Below are positions 8,919 to 20,067 of a DNA stretch of 64,000 nt, piece after piece. Source of the DNA: Gammaproteobacteria bacterium (GTDB taxonomy: Bacteria; Pseudomonadota; Gammaproteobacteria; Chromatiales; Chromatiaceae); NCBI GenBank assembly GCA_024206335.1, contig JAAGZL010000730.1:1-64000 (forward strand), given 5' to 3'. Under the pieces are notes generated by a model. It was not told where the DNA came from. It was given only the letters and a program-made list of their open reading frames with translations, and made no database searches. The translations under genes and the position numbers were made by a program. The first letter of the stretch is position 1. Every line of letters begins with the position of its first letter.

Positions 8919-9371
8919 ATGAAGAAAATGATGCTAGTGGCAAGCACCCTTTTACTACTTACAGTCGGCAGTAACATAGCCGCTGATGAGGAGGTGGCTG
9001 CCCCAAAAACCCTACCACAGGTAACCCCGGCAACAGATAATGGCGTCACCAATGGAGCCATGGCAAATACAGAGACTCCATCAGTCCAGCAGGTCATCCC
9101 CTTAACAAAAACTGAAGACGCCAGCGTCACCGGCGAGGCTACGAAATGGGTGGACCAAACCAAAAAACTGGGCGAGGCCGCTTGGGACGCCTCCAAAAAG
9201 GCCGCCGGTGAGGCCGGCACGGCAACCAAAAAAACCGCCGGTGAGGTCTACGACGCCACCAAAGAAAAATCTTCAGCCGCCTGGAAGGCCACTAAGGAAG
9301 CAGCCGGCAATATCTACGATACCACCAAGGAAGAGGCCGCCAAGGCCTATGAATCGGTCAAGTCAAAGTAA
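8919..9371 (+). CDS. exported protein with LEA-like 11-residue repeats
   Basis: 150 residues. A signal peptide of about 22 residues (MKKMMLVAST then a Leu-rich core, cleavage near NIA-ADEE) is followed by a Pro/Thr-rich linker. From residue 74 to the end are seven consecutive 11-residue units, such as GEAAWDASKKA, AGEVYDATKEK and AGNIYDTTKEE. This periodicity is that of group-3 LEA and apolipoprotein-like amphipathic helices, so the C-terminal half should form a long charged amphipathic helix, unstructured until dried or bound to membrane. AGGAG lies 7 bases before the ATG. Divergent from uvrD. Periplasmic stress or envelope role is inferred only. Confidence 0.8.
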   Translation: MKKMMLVASTLLLLTVGSNIAADEEVAAPKTLPQVTPATDNGVTNGAMANTETPSVQQVIPLTKTEDASVTGEATKWVDQTKKLGEAAWDASKKAAGEAGTATKKTAGEVYDATKEKSSAAWKATKEAAGNIYDTTKEEAAKAYESVKSK

Positions 9372-9388
9372 GGGAGTTTGAACCAAGA

Positions 9389-9412
9389 AAAGCAGGCGGG
9401 CCTACCTGCTTT
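9389..9412. terminator. bidirectional hairpin terminator (weak)
   Basis: AAAGCAGG and CCTGCTTT pair around an 8-base loop, between two convergent genes. On the minus strand the stem is followed by TTTTCTT; on the plus strand only TTTG follows. Weak terminator for both. Confidence 0.5.
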
Positions 9413-9445
9413 GATATGAGTGCGGTACAGATACAGTTTGATTAA

Positions 9446-10357
9446 CTAAATGGCAGCGTCTGGCACAAGACGGATAAAAAATGCACGTCTGGTTGTGACC
9501 ATAAGATCCTGGAACTCCTGGATATTTGACTCCACAAGCTTGATCATGCCTATTTTCTCAGCACTCTCATGCCGTATGGCAACCAGTTTACGACGCAAGA
9601 GCACCATGGCCCTAACCTTCTTGCCCTGCTTTAGATCGATTAGGTTTTCTGCCGTCTGCCGAGTCTGATAGGCGTTCTGAAGCCGAGCCATCTGCTGTTC
9701 TACCAGCTGCTCTCGCATATTCAGCTTACGCAGCATAGCACTGAGATCCCCACGGATCTGAAACAGATTTTGCACCCCACCTTCGACCCATTCCATGATC
9801 TCGGGGAAACACTCTTGCTTCAGGGGGCGTACAAAGCCAATGCTCTCTGGCATGGAGGCGATAGATTCCAATACCTCTACCCAGCCCTTTTGCTGGTGTT
9901 CAAACATACGGTTCATGTACAGGAAGAGCTGCTGTAGCGCAGCATCGTAATTATATGCTGGAAACTCACTGCTGACCGACATAAGAAGTTCGGCATAATC
10001 CCCAACCGAATGCTGGAAACCATCACCACCACTTTCCATGGTATCGAAGCGATAGATGTTTACCAAACCATCCATGAAACGCCCAAACTCCTCACCCCTA
10101 TCCTTGACCTTTCCCGCCCGAACCAGGGCGGTAACCTCGAGTAGCATCTCTCGAACCTTGCCAATATCCATATGGTCACTACTGCCCAACAGCTGGGATT
10201 GCAGAAACTGCAGGTAGACATTGAGAATTTCATCCAGACCGGCACCTTCTGAGAACTGGCTGTTGCCGTCAAATTCATCACCCAACCTGATACGGAACTG
10301 CCTCAGCTCCTCAGCTGATACACCGGTATCCGTAATCTTGGCTGCCTGTCTCATCAT
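9446..10357 (-). CDS. hypothetical all-helical protein
   Basis: 303 residues, not recognised. No signal peptide, membrane segment or catalytic motif is visible. Composition is strongly helical and acidic in the N-terminal two thirds, with repeated aromatic-rich helices (YAELLMSVSSEFPAYNYD; LFLYMNRMFEHQQ). Residues about 205-290 look like a coiled coil rich in Arg, Gln and Leu. A second ATG directly follows the first; either could be used. It converges on the LEA-like gene and is preceded by the terminator of the zinc-finger gene, so it is likely monocistronic. Codon use resembles its neighbours, so it is probably a native conserved protein. Confidence 0.7.
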   Translation of the reverse strand: MMRQAAKITDTGVSAEELRQFRIRLGDEFDGNSQFSEGAGLDEILNVYLQFLQSQLLGSSDHMDIGKVREMLLEVTALVRAGKVKDRGEEFGRFMDGLVNIYRFDTMESGGDGFQHSVGDYAELLMSVSSEFPAYNYDAALQQLFLYMNRMFEHQQKGWVEVLESIASMPESIGFVRPLKQECFPEIMEWVEGGVQNLFQIRGDLSAMLRKLNMREQLVEQQMARLQNAYQTRQTAENLIDLKQGKKVRAMVLLRRKLVAIRHESAEKIGMIKLVESNIQEFQDLMVTTRRAFFIRLVPDAAI

Positions 10358-10532
10358 CTACCGAACCTGTGGCCTTCCCCCGGCAGGGGGGTGGATAGCC
10401 TGAGCTGGAATAACCCAGTAATTGAGTAGACAATAGCATAGGGGGGCTTTTTCGGTCATTGATAGCCATCAATACCCGTACGAATGTAGGGTAATCGGCC
10501 GCATGCGCCAGAAATTACTGGCTTCAGAACAA

Positions 10533-10558
10533 TAAAAAAAACGGCCCCTAAGGACCGT
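10533..10558 (-). terminator. rho-independent terminator after the zinc-finger gene
   Basis: On the minus strand ACGGTCC-TTAG-GGGCCGT (one mismatch) is followed directly by a run of eight T. It sits 24 bases after the DnaJ-type zinc-finger stop codon and probably ends the glm-side transcript. Confidence 0.85.
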
Positions 10559-10581
10559 CATTAATATGGCTTGGAATCAGG

Positions 10582-10944
10582 CTAAGCCCTGAACCCAAAC
10601 CCATCACAGCTCGGGCACTCCTTGCCATCCTCACCACTGAGCGTTCCGGTACCGCCACAGTCGGGACAATCTCCCACGGCACCAACACCATGACAAACAT
10701 TACACAGCTCCTCAGTGGGGGGTACTCCCGGTCTCTTAATAACACCGGTTCCGGCACAGCTGGCGCAGTTGCCAAGTCGGCCCTTGCCAACACATTTTTC
10801 ACAATCAATAGATGAAGGGTACACCCCCCCACCATAGAAGCGTTCAAACTCTCCGGTGCCGCCACAATCCGGGCAGTTCTCAGAAAACTGCTTAAATCTC
10901 GCAGCCTCTTTCTCGTTCATCTGTTTTAACTTGTTCACAAACAC
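10582..10944 (-). CDS. stand-alone DnaJ-type cysteine-rich zinc-finger protein
   Basis: 120 residues. Six CxxCxGxG-like motifs (CPDCGGTG, CEKCVGKG, CASCAGTG, CNVCHGVG, CPDCGGTG, CPSCDGFG) fill residues 24-118. DnaJ has four such motifs binding two zinc ions; here there is no J domain and no substrate-binding C-terminal domain. The protein should bind up to three zinc ions. It may be a thiol-redox or small chaperone-like factor. It follows the SLT-like lipoprotein gene by 51 bases on the same strand and is followed by a strong terminator. Precise function unknown. Confidence 0.75.
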   Translation of the reverse strand: MFVNKLKQMNEKEAARFKQFSENCPDCGGTGEFERFYGGGVYPSSIDCEKCVGKGRLGNCASCAGTGVIKRPGVPPTEELCNVCHGVGAVGDCPDCGGTGTLSGEDGKECPSCDGFGFRA

Positions 10945-10995
10945 ATCCTATAATCCAGGCTGGTACGGTCTGCTGCCAATAGATTAGTAAATAAT

Positions 10996-11736
10996 CTATC
11001 TATCCAGAGAGTTATCTGTATATTCTGCTGTCGACTTGGTCTTGGCCCGCTGCATCTCTAACTGCTCCCTACAATCATTCAACTGGGCAGCATAGATATC
11101 CGATGTGGACTGGACCTTCTTTGCAACCCGCATCAACCATCTCTTTTTCAAATAACTCTGCTGGCCAAATCCTTCATGCCCCTCATGATAGGCAAGATAC
11201 TGGTTGTAACCATCCCACTTGGATATTCCAAGTTTTTTAAAACTGGCGTTGGTATACCATCCAACAAAGTCGATCGCATCACGGAAATTCACCCGTTCCG
11301 CACTCCTGTTGCCGGTCTCTTCCAGATAGTCATCCCAGGTACCATTAACCGCCTGACAGTAGCCGTAGGCAGTGGTTGGTCTGGAGAGTGGAATAATCCC
11401 AAGAAATTTGTTTCTGGGTGGCCTGGCATTATCAACAAACCGGGACTCATAGCGGACTATTGCCATCAGGACGTGGGGTGGTGCGCCCCATTTCTGTTCC
11501 GAATCCAATGCATCCTGATACCAACCATCCTTCTCCTGAAATATTGCGCAGACATTCTCCACATCCTCCGGTGGCGGGGTGGATGTGGCACAGCCTGCAA
11601 TCAGAAGGGAAATAAGGGCAACTACAAATACCGCCCTAAAGAGATTACCGGATGCAACTCCCTCCACCTTGACCCCAATCTGCGGACGGTTCCATTCTCT
11701 TTCAGAGGTGGTTTGCACTGGGTTTTTAATAGCCAA
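10996..11736 (-). CDS. SLT-like (lysozyme-fold) lipoprotein
   Basis: 246 residues. A membrane segment ends in a lipobox LLIAGCAT near residues 43-50, so this is a lipoprotein, although the N-terminal region before the hydrophobic stretch is long (about 33 residues) and a later start is possible. The mature part has IVRYESRF with the expected catalytic Glu, TTAYGYCQAV and YLAYHEGHEGF, as in lytic transglycosylase SLT families that cleave peptidoglycan. The C-terminus is basic and helical. It starts 15 bases after glmS, which supplies amino sugar for peptidoglycan, so co-transcription with a wall-remodelling enzyme is plausible. Confidence 0.75.
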   Translation of the reverse strand: MAIKNPVQTTSEREWNRPQIGVKVEGVASGNLFRAVFVVALISLLIAGCATSTPPPEDVENVCAIFQEKDGWYQDALDSEQKWGAPPHVLMAIVRYESRFVDNARPPRNKFLGIIPLSRPTTAYGYCQAVNGTWDDYLEETGNRSAERVNFRDAIDFVGWYTNASFKKLGISKWDGYNQYLAYHEGHEGFGQQSYLKKRWLMRVAKKVQSTSDIYAAQLNDCREQLEMQRAKTKSTAEYTDNSLDR

Positions 11737-11751
11737 TTATGCGGCTCCTCT

Positions 11752-13578
11752 CTATTCAACCGTAACCGATTTTGCCAGATTGCGCGGCTGATCCACATCT
11801 GTACCCTTCAATACTGCCACATGATAGGCCAGTAGTTGAAGCGGTATACTGTAAACAATAGGTGCCGTGGTGGGACAAATGTCCGAAAGTGTGAGGTTCT
11901 GATAGTTATCCAGGTCGATGGATATCTTATGGTCGCTAAACAGAAACAACTCGCCACCCCGCGCCCTTACCTCCTGCAGATTGGATAGGACCTTTTCCAG
12001 CAGTGGGTCATCCGGCAGGGCGCACACCACCGGCATGGTTGCATCCACCAGGGCCAGTGGACCATGTTTCAGCTCTCCCGCTGGATAGGCCTCGGCATGG
12101 ATATAGGATATCTCCTTGAGTTTGAGCGCCCCCTCCAACGCCACCGGGAAGAAGGTGCCACGCCCCAGAAACAGGGCATTCTGCTTATTGGCAAACGCCT
12201 CGGCCATCTGCTTGATGTCGTCACTCATCTTCAGCACCACCTCCACCTGACGCGGCAGGGCGTGCAGCTCGTCCACCAGTTCTTTCTCCCGCTCTATGCT
12301 CATGCCACGGTGTTTGACCAGGGCCAGCACCAGCAGCCGCAACGCCACCAACTGGGTGGTAAAGGCCTTGGTGGATGCCACCCCAATCTCAGGTCCGGCC
12401 CGGGTCATGAGCGCCACATCGGACTCCCGCACCAGCGAGCTCTCCGGCACATTGCACACACAGAGGCTACCCAGATAGCCCGACTGCTTGGCACCCCGCA
12501 GGGCGGCCAGGGTATCGGCGGTCTCACCGGATTGGGATATGGTAAGAAACAGGCTGTTATCCGGCACCACGGTGTTGCGGTAGCGGAACTCACTGGCTAC
12601 CTCCACACTGCAGGTGATCCCGATCTCTTCCAGCCAGTAACGCGCCACGAAACCGGCATGATAACTGGTGCCACAGGCGATGATCTGCACCGACTGTACC
12701 TGGTCCAGCAGGGCCTTGGCCTCGTGACCAAAGCTCTCCTCCAGCAGGCGCCCCTGGTGGATTCGACCCTCCAGGGTCTCGGCGATAACCGCTGGCTGCT
12801 CGAAGATCTCCTTCAGCATGTAGTGGCGATAGGGGCCTTTCTCGGCATTGGATGCGGTGAGACTGGACTCCTGTAGCGGTCGCTCCACCTGGTTCTGATT
12901 GCTGTCGTACACGGTAACACCGTCACGACGTATTTCGGCCACATCCCCCTCGTCCAGAAACAGAAACCGTCGGGTCACCGGCAACAGGGCAAACACATCC
13001 GAGGCCACGTAGTTACCGCTATCTGAAACACCCACCACCAGGGGACTGCCGGCACGGGCCACCACCAGACGCTCACTGTCATCCGGGCTCATTACCGCCA
13101 GGGCGTAGGCTCCAACCAGCTGCTTTGTGGTCTCCCGCACCGCCGCCAGCAGGTCCATCCCCCGATCCAACATGCTGGCCATGAGGTGGGCAATCACTTC
13201 GGTATCGGTGTCTGAGGTAAAGGTGAAACCCCTGGCCTCTAGATTACTACGCAGTTCGGCGTGATTTTCTATAATGCCGTTGTGTACCACCGCCACCCGT
13301 TCCCCGCTCATGTGGGGGTGGGCGTTGCGCTCTGCCGGCATGCCATGGGTGGCCCAACGGGTATGGGCAATACCCATTACCCCCGCAAGGGGTGATCTAT
13401 CCAGCAACTCTTGCAGCTGGGACACCTTGCCCACAGACCTGATCCGATGCAGTTGGCCACTGTCACCATGAATGGCAATACCAGCTGAGTCATAGCCCCT
13501 GTATTCGAGACGCTTGAGGCCATCCAGCAGGATGGGTGCTACATGTTCCTTGGCGATGGCACCTACAATTCCACACAT
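11752..13578 (-). CDS. glmS: glutamine-fructose-6-phosphate aminotransferase
   Basis: 608 residues, the usual length. The N-terminus MCGIVGA carries the catalytic Cys2 of the glutaminase domain (about 1-240); two SIS isomerase domains follow (about 285-425 and 455-600) with CGTSYHAG, SQSGETADT and STKAFTTQ segments. The C-terminus ends NLAKSVTVE as expected. It makes glucosamine-6-phosphate from fructose-6-phosphate and glutamine, the first step to UDP-GlcNAc. The glmU stop and glmS start are 4 bases apart, so the two enzymes of the route are coupled. No glmS ribozyme is visible; the leader is too short. Confidence 0.98.
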   Translation of the reverse strand: MCGIVGAIAKEHVAPILLDGLKRLEYRGYDSAGIAIHGDSGQLHRIRSVGKVSQLQELLDRSPLAGVMGIAHTRWATHGMPAERNAHPHMSGERVAVVHNGIIENHAELRSNLEARGFTFTSDTDTEVIAHLMASMLDRGMDLLAAVRETTKQLVGAYALAVMSPDDSERLVVARAGSPLVVGVSDSGNYVASDVFALLPVTRRFLFLDEGDVAEIRRDGVTVYDSNQNQVERPLQESSLTASNAEKGPYRHYMLKEIFEQPAVIAETLEGRIHQGRLLEESFGHEAKALLDQVQSVQIIACGTSYHAGFVARYWLEEIGITCSVEVASEFRYRNTVVPDNSLFLTISQSGETADTLAALRGAKQSGYLGSLCVCNVPESSLVRESDVALMTRAGPEIGVASTKAFTTQLVALRLLVLALVKHRGMSIEREKELVDELHALPRQVEVVLKMSDDIKQMAEAFANKQNALFLGRGTFFPVALEGALKLKEISYIHAEAYPAGELKHGPLALVDATMPVVCALPDDPLLEKVLSNLQEVRARGGELFLFSDHKISIDLDNYQNLTLSDICPTTAPIVYSIPLQLLAYHVAVLKGTDVDQPRNLAKSVTVE

Positions 13579-13582
13579 GGCA

Positions 13583-14953
13583 TTACTCCTTCAGCTTCTT
13601 CACTGGCCGTTTCCATCCCTTGATTGATAACTGTTTGGCACGTGTCAGGGTGAGGGTGTTATCCGGGGTCTTGCCGGAGATGGTGGAACCAGCACCTATG
13701 GTAGCGCCGGCGCCGATCTCTGCCGGTGCCACCAGGCTGCTGTTGGACCCGATGAACGCCCCATCGCCAATAAGCGTACGGTGTTTGTTGACCCCGTCAT
13801 AGTTGCAGGTGATGGTTCCGGCGCCAACATTCACCTTAGAACCAATACTGCTGTCACCGATATAGCTCAGGTGGTTGATCTTGCTACCAGACCCAACCTG
13901 GGATTTTTTGATCTCAACAAAATTGCCGATATGGGCATCTGCGGCCAGTTCTGTATCCGGGCGGATACGGGCAAAGGGCCCTATGGTGCAGTTGGCCCCG
14001 ATTACGGCATTTTCCAGCACACAGTTCTCCCGGATCAACACCCCATCGCCAATCCGACAGTTACGGATTACCGTATTGGCCCCAATAGAGATATCACTGC
14101 CCAACTCGATCTCACCCTCCAGCAGAACATTAATGTCGATGGTTACATCCTGTCCAAACTCGATGCTGCCTCGCAGATCAAACCGGTTTGGATCGCGCAG
14201 ACTCAACCCCTTACGCATCAGCCGGTCTGCCTGCCACTCCTGAAAGCGGCGCTCCAGGAGTGCCAGCTGTGCACAGTCGTTGACTCCGGCGACCTCATCC
14301 AGATCTTCCGGCTGGGATGACTGGACACAAACCCCATCCGCCACCGCCAGCTCTACCACATCAGTGAGATAGAACTCACCCTGGGAGTTGCTGTTATCCA
14401 CCCGCTCCAACCAACCCTCCAGGGCTTCACTCTTGGCAATCAGGATTCCGGTATTGATCTCCTTGATCTCCAACTCACTGGCGCTGGCATCCTTGTGCTC
14501 CACAATACGTTCTATCTTGCCATTGGCATCACGCAGGATACGGCCATAGCCGACGGGGTTGTCAAACGCGGCCGTCAGCAGTGCCAGATCGGTGTACATG
14601 CAGGCGGTGGTAAGTGAAGAGAGGGTGCGATCACGAATCAACGGCACATCGCCATACAGCACCAGAATCTGATCAACCCCCTGCAGCGCCGGCAGGGCCT
14701 GGGCCACCGCATGTCCGGTACCGAGCTGCTCCTTCTGCTCCACCCATATCAGATCCGGGTCGGAGAGGGCGGCCTTGACCTGCTCCCCGCCGTGTCCATA
14801 CACCACAACCACACGCACGGGTGACAGCCGTTTTGCCGCCTGAATGGCGTGATCAAGCAGGGGCCGACCGGCCAGGGAGTGCAGCACCTTTGGTAATTTG
14901 GAACGCATGCGCGTTCCCTGTCCAGCCGCAAGAATGACTACACCTAGCGTCAT
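13583..14953 (-). CDS. glmU: bifunctional UDP-GlcNAc pyrophosphorylase / GlcN-1-P acetyltransferase
   Basis: 456 residues, as in E. coli. The N-terminal Rossmann nucleotidyltransferase has LAAGQGTRMRSKLPK at about 8-22; the C-terminal half is a left-handed beta helix of hexapeptide repeats (IGANTVIRNCRIGDGV and similar) carrying the acetyltransferase site. It converts GlcN-1-P to UDP-GlcNAc for peptidoglycan and LPS. It lies downstream of the atp operon and FKBP gene and directly upstream of glmS, a common gammaproteobacterial order. Confidence 0.98.
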   Translation of the reverse strand: MTLGVVILAAGQGTRMRSKLPKVLHSLAGRPLLDHAIQAAKRLSPVRVVVVYGHGGEQVKAALSDPDLIWVEQKEQLGTGHAVAQALPALQGVDQILVLYGDVPLIRDRTLSSLTTACMYTDLALLTAAFDNPVGYGRILRDANGKIERIVEHKDASASELEIKEINTGILIAKSEALEGWLERVDNSNSQGEFYLTDVVELAVADGVCVQSSQPEDLDEVAGVNDCAQLALLERRFQEWQADRLMRKGLSLRDPNRFDLRGSIEFGQDVTIDINVLLEGEIELGSDISIGANTVIRNCRIGDGVLIRENCVLENAVIGANCTIGPFARIRPDTELAADAHIGNFVEIKKSQVGSGSKINHLSYIGDSSIGSKVNVGAGTITCNYDGVNKHRTLIGDGAFIGSNSSLVAPAEIGAGATIGAGSTISGKTPDNTLTLTRAKQLSIKGWKRPVKKLKE

Positions 14954-15164
14954 ATGCTCTCCAAAAACGGTTGATTAAAGAGACTGGTGGGTAGAACCAA
15001 AGCCAAGCCCCTGTACCGGAGCCGCAGGGCTCCGTCCATAGCTGGGCATTATAACTGAGACCAGGCCGTTTCTGGTGCTATTTTTGCTGAATTTTATCTG
15101 CGCAGGTAGGGATAAAACGACAGAGCCCGGTCGCCTCCAAAAGGAAACGCCAACGCCGGATGAA

Positions 15165-15644
15165 TCAGTTGATGGGAATTCCACCCTGATCTGGTTTCAG
15201 ATCATCTGGAGTTGGGTTGCGCACCTCCAGAATTTTCACGCTTACGGTGAGGGTCTTGCCGGCCAGCGGGTGATTGCCATCAACCGTCAGCTTGCCATCC
15301 TCAATCTTGGTGACGTAGAAGGTCTTCACATCACCAGATTCACTCTCCATCTGCACCTCTGCCCCCAGCTTGCGAAACTCGGGCGGGACATTCTCCAGGT
15401 CGTCAGTAAAGGTAAGGCCCGGATCCGGTTCACCAAACCCATCCTCGGGCGGCATTTGCATCTCCACCTTGTCACCGGCACTCTTGCCCAGAACCGCGCG
15501 GTCCATACCGCCGATGAGTTCCGTATCTCCAGTATGGACATAGCTGACTGGCAGATCGTTCTGCTCCAGCAGATTGCCGTCTGCATCGCTGATGGTATAG
15601 GTGAGTGAGACAAACTTACCCGGTTGGATAATTTCCTTGGGCAT
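15165..15644 (-). CDS. FKBP-type peptidyl-prolyl isomerase, SlyD-like
   Basis: 159 residues. FKBP core with VSLTYTISDADGNLLEQ, the G(T)DTELIGGMDRAVLGKSAGDK segment split by the insert-in-flap region, and NHPLAGKTLTV typical of SlyD/FkpB proteins. The His- and Cys-rich metal-binding tail of E. coli SlyD is absent; the tail is short and Pro/Asp-rich. It should catalyse proline isomerisation and act as a chaperone in the cytosol. It sits between atpC and glmU on the same strand, 65 bases after atpC. SlyD versus FkpB cannot be settled from this sequence. Confidence 0.9.
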   Translation of the reverse strand: MPKEIIQPGKFVSLTYTISDADGNLLEQNDLPVSYVHTGDTELIGGMDRAVLGKSAGDKVEMQMPPEDGFGEPDPGLTFTDDLENVPPEFRKLGAEVQMESESGDVKTFYVTKIEDGKLTVDGNHPLAGKTLTVSVKILEVRNPTPDDLKPDQGGIPIN

Positions 15645-15709
15645 ATCAGGTTCCGCCGTTGTGATTTAGTATGTCCGGGCCAGGAAGGCCCGGGACAAAG
15701 AGGGGGATT

Positions 15710-16132
15710 TTACGACTGTCGTCTGATTCTTTCAATAGCGCGCAGCTGGGCAGCAGCTTCATGTAGCTCGACCTGAGCCTTGGCAAACTCCATGTCTGCG
15801 GCTTGTCCGGTCAGGGTGTCCTCGGCTCGTTTCTTCGCTTCCAGAACAGCCGCCTCGTCCAAATCAGCGGCGCGGATAGCGGTGTCTGCCAGGACGGTTA
15901 CGGTATAAGGTTGCACCTCAAGGATGCCACCAGAGACGTAGAAGTACTTCATCTCCTTACCTTCACCCAGGTCCAACCGAACCTCGCCCGGCTTGAGACG
16001 GGTCACCAACGGAGCATGCATGGGAGCGATACCAACCTCGCCCATCTCTGCTGGTGCGTAGACCATCTTGGCGAGGCCGGAGTAGATCTCTGACTCCGCA
16101 CTGACTATATCCACATGGATTGTCATGGCCAT
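15710..16132 (-). CDS. atpC: ATP synthase epsilon subunit
   Basis: 140 residues. N-terminal beta sandwich ([31 protein letters not shown]) and C-terminal two-helix hairpin rich in Ala/Arg/Glu. It is the central-stalk subunit that regulates ATPase activity. Last gene of the atp operon, 18 bases after atpD. Confidence 0.97.
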   Translation of the reverse strand: MAMTIHVDIVSAESEIYSGLAKMVYAPAEMGEVGIAPMHAPLVTRLKPGEVRLDLGEGKEMKYFYVSGGILEVQPYTVTVLADTAIRAADLDEAAVLEAKKRAEDTLTGQAADMEFAKAQVELHEAAAQLRAIERIRRQS

Positions 16133-16150
16133 AACTTAATCTCCTAGAAC

Positions 16151-17545
<1,395 letters not shown>

Positions 17546-17611
17546 TCAAATCTTTGCATATATGCCGGGACGAGCCCGACGCATTAATATCTTTTAACCA
17601 GGTTTCTGGGA

Positions 17612-18472
17612 TCAGACAGCAGCGGCACCGCTGACGATCTCCGAAATTTCCTGGGTAATCGCGGCCTGGCGGGCCTTGTTATAGATCAGCTGTAGCTCAT
17701 CTATCAGGCCACCTGCGTTGTCAGATGCCGATTTCATTGCAACCATTCGAGCAGATTGCTCACAGGCGCCGTTCTCTACCACACCCTGATATACCAGGGC
17801 CTCGATGTACCGGTTCAACAGGCCATCCAGCACCTCTTTTGAACCTGGCTCGTAGATGTAGTCCCAGTGATGCTTAAGCTGCTCATCCATCTCGCCGGTG
17901 ATTGGTACTATTTGTTCAACGGTCGGCTGCTGGGTCATGGTGTTAATAAACAGGTTTGAGCACAGATATACCCGATCGATTTCTCCTGCTTCGAAGGCAT
18001 CCAGCATGGCCTTCACCGTGCCGATCAGATCTTCAAAACGCGGGGCATCTCCCAAATGGGTAATCTGTCCCAACACCTTGCCCCCGAAGCGGCGGAAAAA
18101 ACCCAGCGCCTTGGTACCAATAGTGCAGAAATCAATCTCAACGCCCGCGTCATTATGTGCATGCAGCTCTTTCAGCATCTTGCGGAACAGGTTGTTGTTT
18201 AACCCACCGCAGAGACCGCGGTCGGAAGATACAACAATATAGCCCACTCGCTTGACCTCGCGATCCTTCATAAAGCTATGGCGATATTCAGGATGCGCAT
18301 GATACAGGTGACCAATCACGTTACGCATCTTGTCTGCGTAAGGACGGGTTGCCTTCATGCGGTCCTGGGCTTTACGCATCTTGGATGCAGCCACCATCTC
18401 CATCGCACGCGTGATCTTCTGCGTGTTTTTGATGCTGGCAATCTTTGTGCGTATCTCTTTTGCGCCTGCCAT
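17612..18472 (-). CDS. atpG: ATP synthase gamma subunit
   Basis: 286 residues. N-terminal helix [20 protein letters not shown] and C-terminal helix with [19 protein letters not shown], the long coiled coil that rotates inside the alpha3beta3 ring. The signature near the C-terminus ([15 protein letters not shown]) is normal. Lies between atpA and atpD. Confidence 0.98.
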   Translation of the reverse strand: MAGAKEIRTKIASIKNTQKITRAMEMVAASKMRKAQDRMKATRPYADKMRNVIGHLYHAHPEYRHSFMKDREVKRVGYIVVSSDRGLCGGLNNNLFRKMLKELHAHNDAGVEIDFCTIGTKALGFFRRFGGKVLGQITHLGDAPRFEDLIGTVKAMLDAFEAGEIDRVYLCSNLFINTMTQQPTVEQIVPITGEMDEQLKHHWDYIYEPGSKEVLDGLLNRYIEALVYQGVVENGACEQSARMVAMKSASDNAGGLIDELQLIYNKARQAAITQEISEIVSGAAAV

Positions 18473-18512
18473 ATTTAAACCTTATCTGGAGTGATCATTC
18501 CGAAGCTAACTA

Positions 18513-20054
18513 TTACCAGGTATTGTTGGCCTTGAAATCCTTCAGGGCTGCATGCAACGCCTGCTCAATCTCATTATTGTAATCTCCGGTGTCGTTGAGC
18601 TCGTCCAGAAGATCTGCCTTGCTGCTCTTCATGTAGCCCTGCAGAGCGCTTTCAAAATCCACCACCTTGGCAGCTTCCACATCATCCAGATAGCCTTCAT
18701 TGGCAGCGAACAGGGAGATAGCCATCTCACCTACGGACATGGGGGAGTACTGCGGCTGTTTCATCAGCTCGGTTACGCGCTCACCACGCTCCAGCTGCTT
18801 ACGTGTGGACTCGTCCAGATCAGATGCAAACTGGGAGAACGCCGCCAGCTCACGATACTGGGCCAGTGCCAGACGGGTACCACCACCCAGCTTCTTGATC
18901 ACCTTGGTCTGCGCAGCACCACCTACACGGGATACGGAGAGACCGGCGTTGATAGCAGGGCGTACGTTGGCGTTGAACAGATCAGACTCCAGGAAAATCT
19001 GACCGTCAGTAATAGAGATCACATTGGTGGGTACGAATGCGGATACGTCGCCAGCCTGGGTCTCAATGATTGGTAGCGCAGTCAGGGAACCGGTCTGGCC
19101 CTTGACCTTACCGTTAGTGGCCTTCTCTACATAGGCCTCGTTCACCCGAGCGGCACGCTCCAACAGACGGGAGTGCAGATAGAATACGTCACCAGGATAT
19201 GCCTCACGTCCTGGTGGACGTTTCAGCAGCAGGGATACCTGACGGTAGGCCCATGCCTGTTTGGTGAGGTCATCATAGATGATCAGAGCATCTTCACCCT
19301 TGTCACGGAAGTACTCACCCATGGTGCAACCAGAATATGGTGCGATGAACTGCATGGCAGCGGAATCGGCAGCAGGTGCGGCAACGATGATGGTATGTTC
19401 CAGGGCGCCGTGCTCTTCAAGCTTATGCATCACCTGAGCAATGGAGGAATTCTTCTGTCCCACCGCTACGTAGATACACTTAACGCCGGTACCCTTCTGG
19501 TTGATGATGGCATCGATGGCCACAGCGGTCTTACCGGTCTGGCGGTCGCCGATGATCAGCTCACGCTGGCCACGGCCGATTGGCACCATGGCGTCGATGG
19601 CCTTGAGTCCGGTCTGAACTGGCTGGTCAACCGACTTACGGGTAATAACACCAGGTGCAACCTTCTCAATCGGGGAGGTCTGATCTGCTTCGATCGGGCC
19701 TTTACCATCGATGGGGTTACCCAGGGAATCTACCACGCGTCCCAGAAGTCCTTCACCTACAGGAACCTCAAGTACGCGACCGGTGCATTTAACTGCATCG
19801 CCCTCTGATAGATGCTTATATTCACCCAGTATCACAGCACCTACAGAATCGCGCTCAAGGTTCAGCGCCAGTCCAAAGGTGTTACCGGGGAACTCCAGCA
19901 TTTCGTAGGACATGGCATCCTGCAGGCCATGGATACGCGCAATGCCGTCAGTCAGGCTTATAACCGAACCCTCATTGCGGGCTTCGGTCTTGAGATCGAA
20001 TTTCTCGATCTTATTTTTGATCAGTTCGCTGATCTCGGATGGATTGAGTTGCAT
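18513..20054 (-). CDS. atpA: ATP synthase alpha subunit
   Basis: 513 residues, same as E. coli. Non-catalytic P-loop GDRQTGKT at 169-176 and the signature [17 protein letters not shown], which contains the Arg finger. Starts [13 protein letters not shown] as in other gammaproteobacteria. It lies 13 bases after atpH. Confidence 0.99.
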   Translation of the reverse strand: MQLNPSEISELIKNKIEKFDLKTEARNEGSVISLTDGIARIHGLQDAMSYEMLEFPGNTFGLALNLERDSVGAVILGEYKHLSEGDAVKCTGRVLEVPVGEGLLGRVVDSLGNPIDGKGPIEADQTSPIEKVAPGVITRKSVDQPVQTGLKAIDAMVPIGRGQRELIIGDRQTGKTAVAIDAIINQKGTGVKCIYVAVGQKNSSIAQVMHKLEEHGALEHTIIVAAPAADSAAMQFIAPYSGCTMGEYFRDKGEDALIIYDDLTKQAWAYRQVSLLLKRPPGREAYPGDVFYLHSRLLERAARVNEAYVEKATNGKVKGQTGSLTALPIIETQAGDVSAFVPTNVISITDGQIFLESDLFNANVRPAINAGLSVSRVGGAAQTKVIKKLGGGTRLALAQYRELAAFSQFASDLDESTRKQLERGERVTELMKQPQYSPMSVGEMAISLFAANEGYLDDVEAAKVVDFESALQGYMKSSKADLLDELNDTGDYNNEIEQALHAALKDFKANNTW

Positions 20055-20067
20055 GATGGCTTCTCGC

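Noticed and set aside
12064..12876. 270-codon plus-strand frame opposite glmS
   Set aside because: Antisense shadow of a clear GlmS; low-complexity His/Gln/Leu-rich translation and no ribosome site.
15015..15045. GGAGCC-GCAG-GGCTCC hairpin between the FKBP gene and glmU
   Set aside because: Short stem without a T run; a possible pause site but not supported as a terminator.
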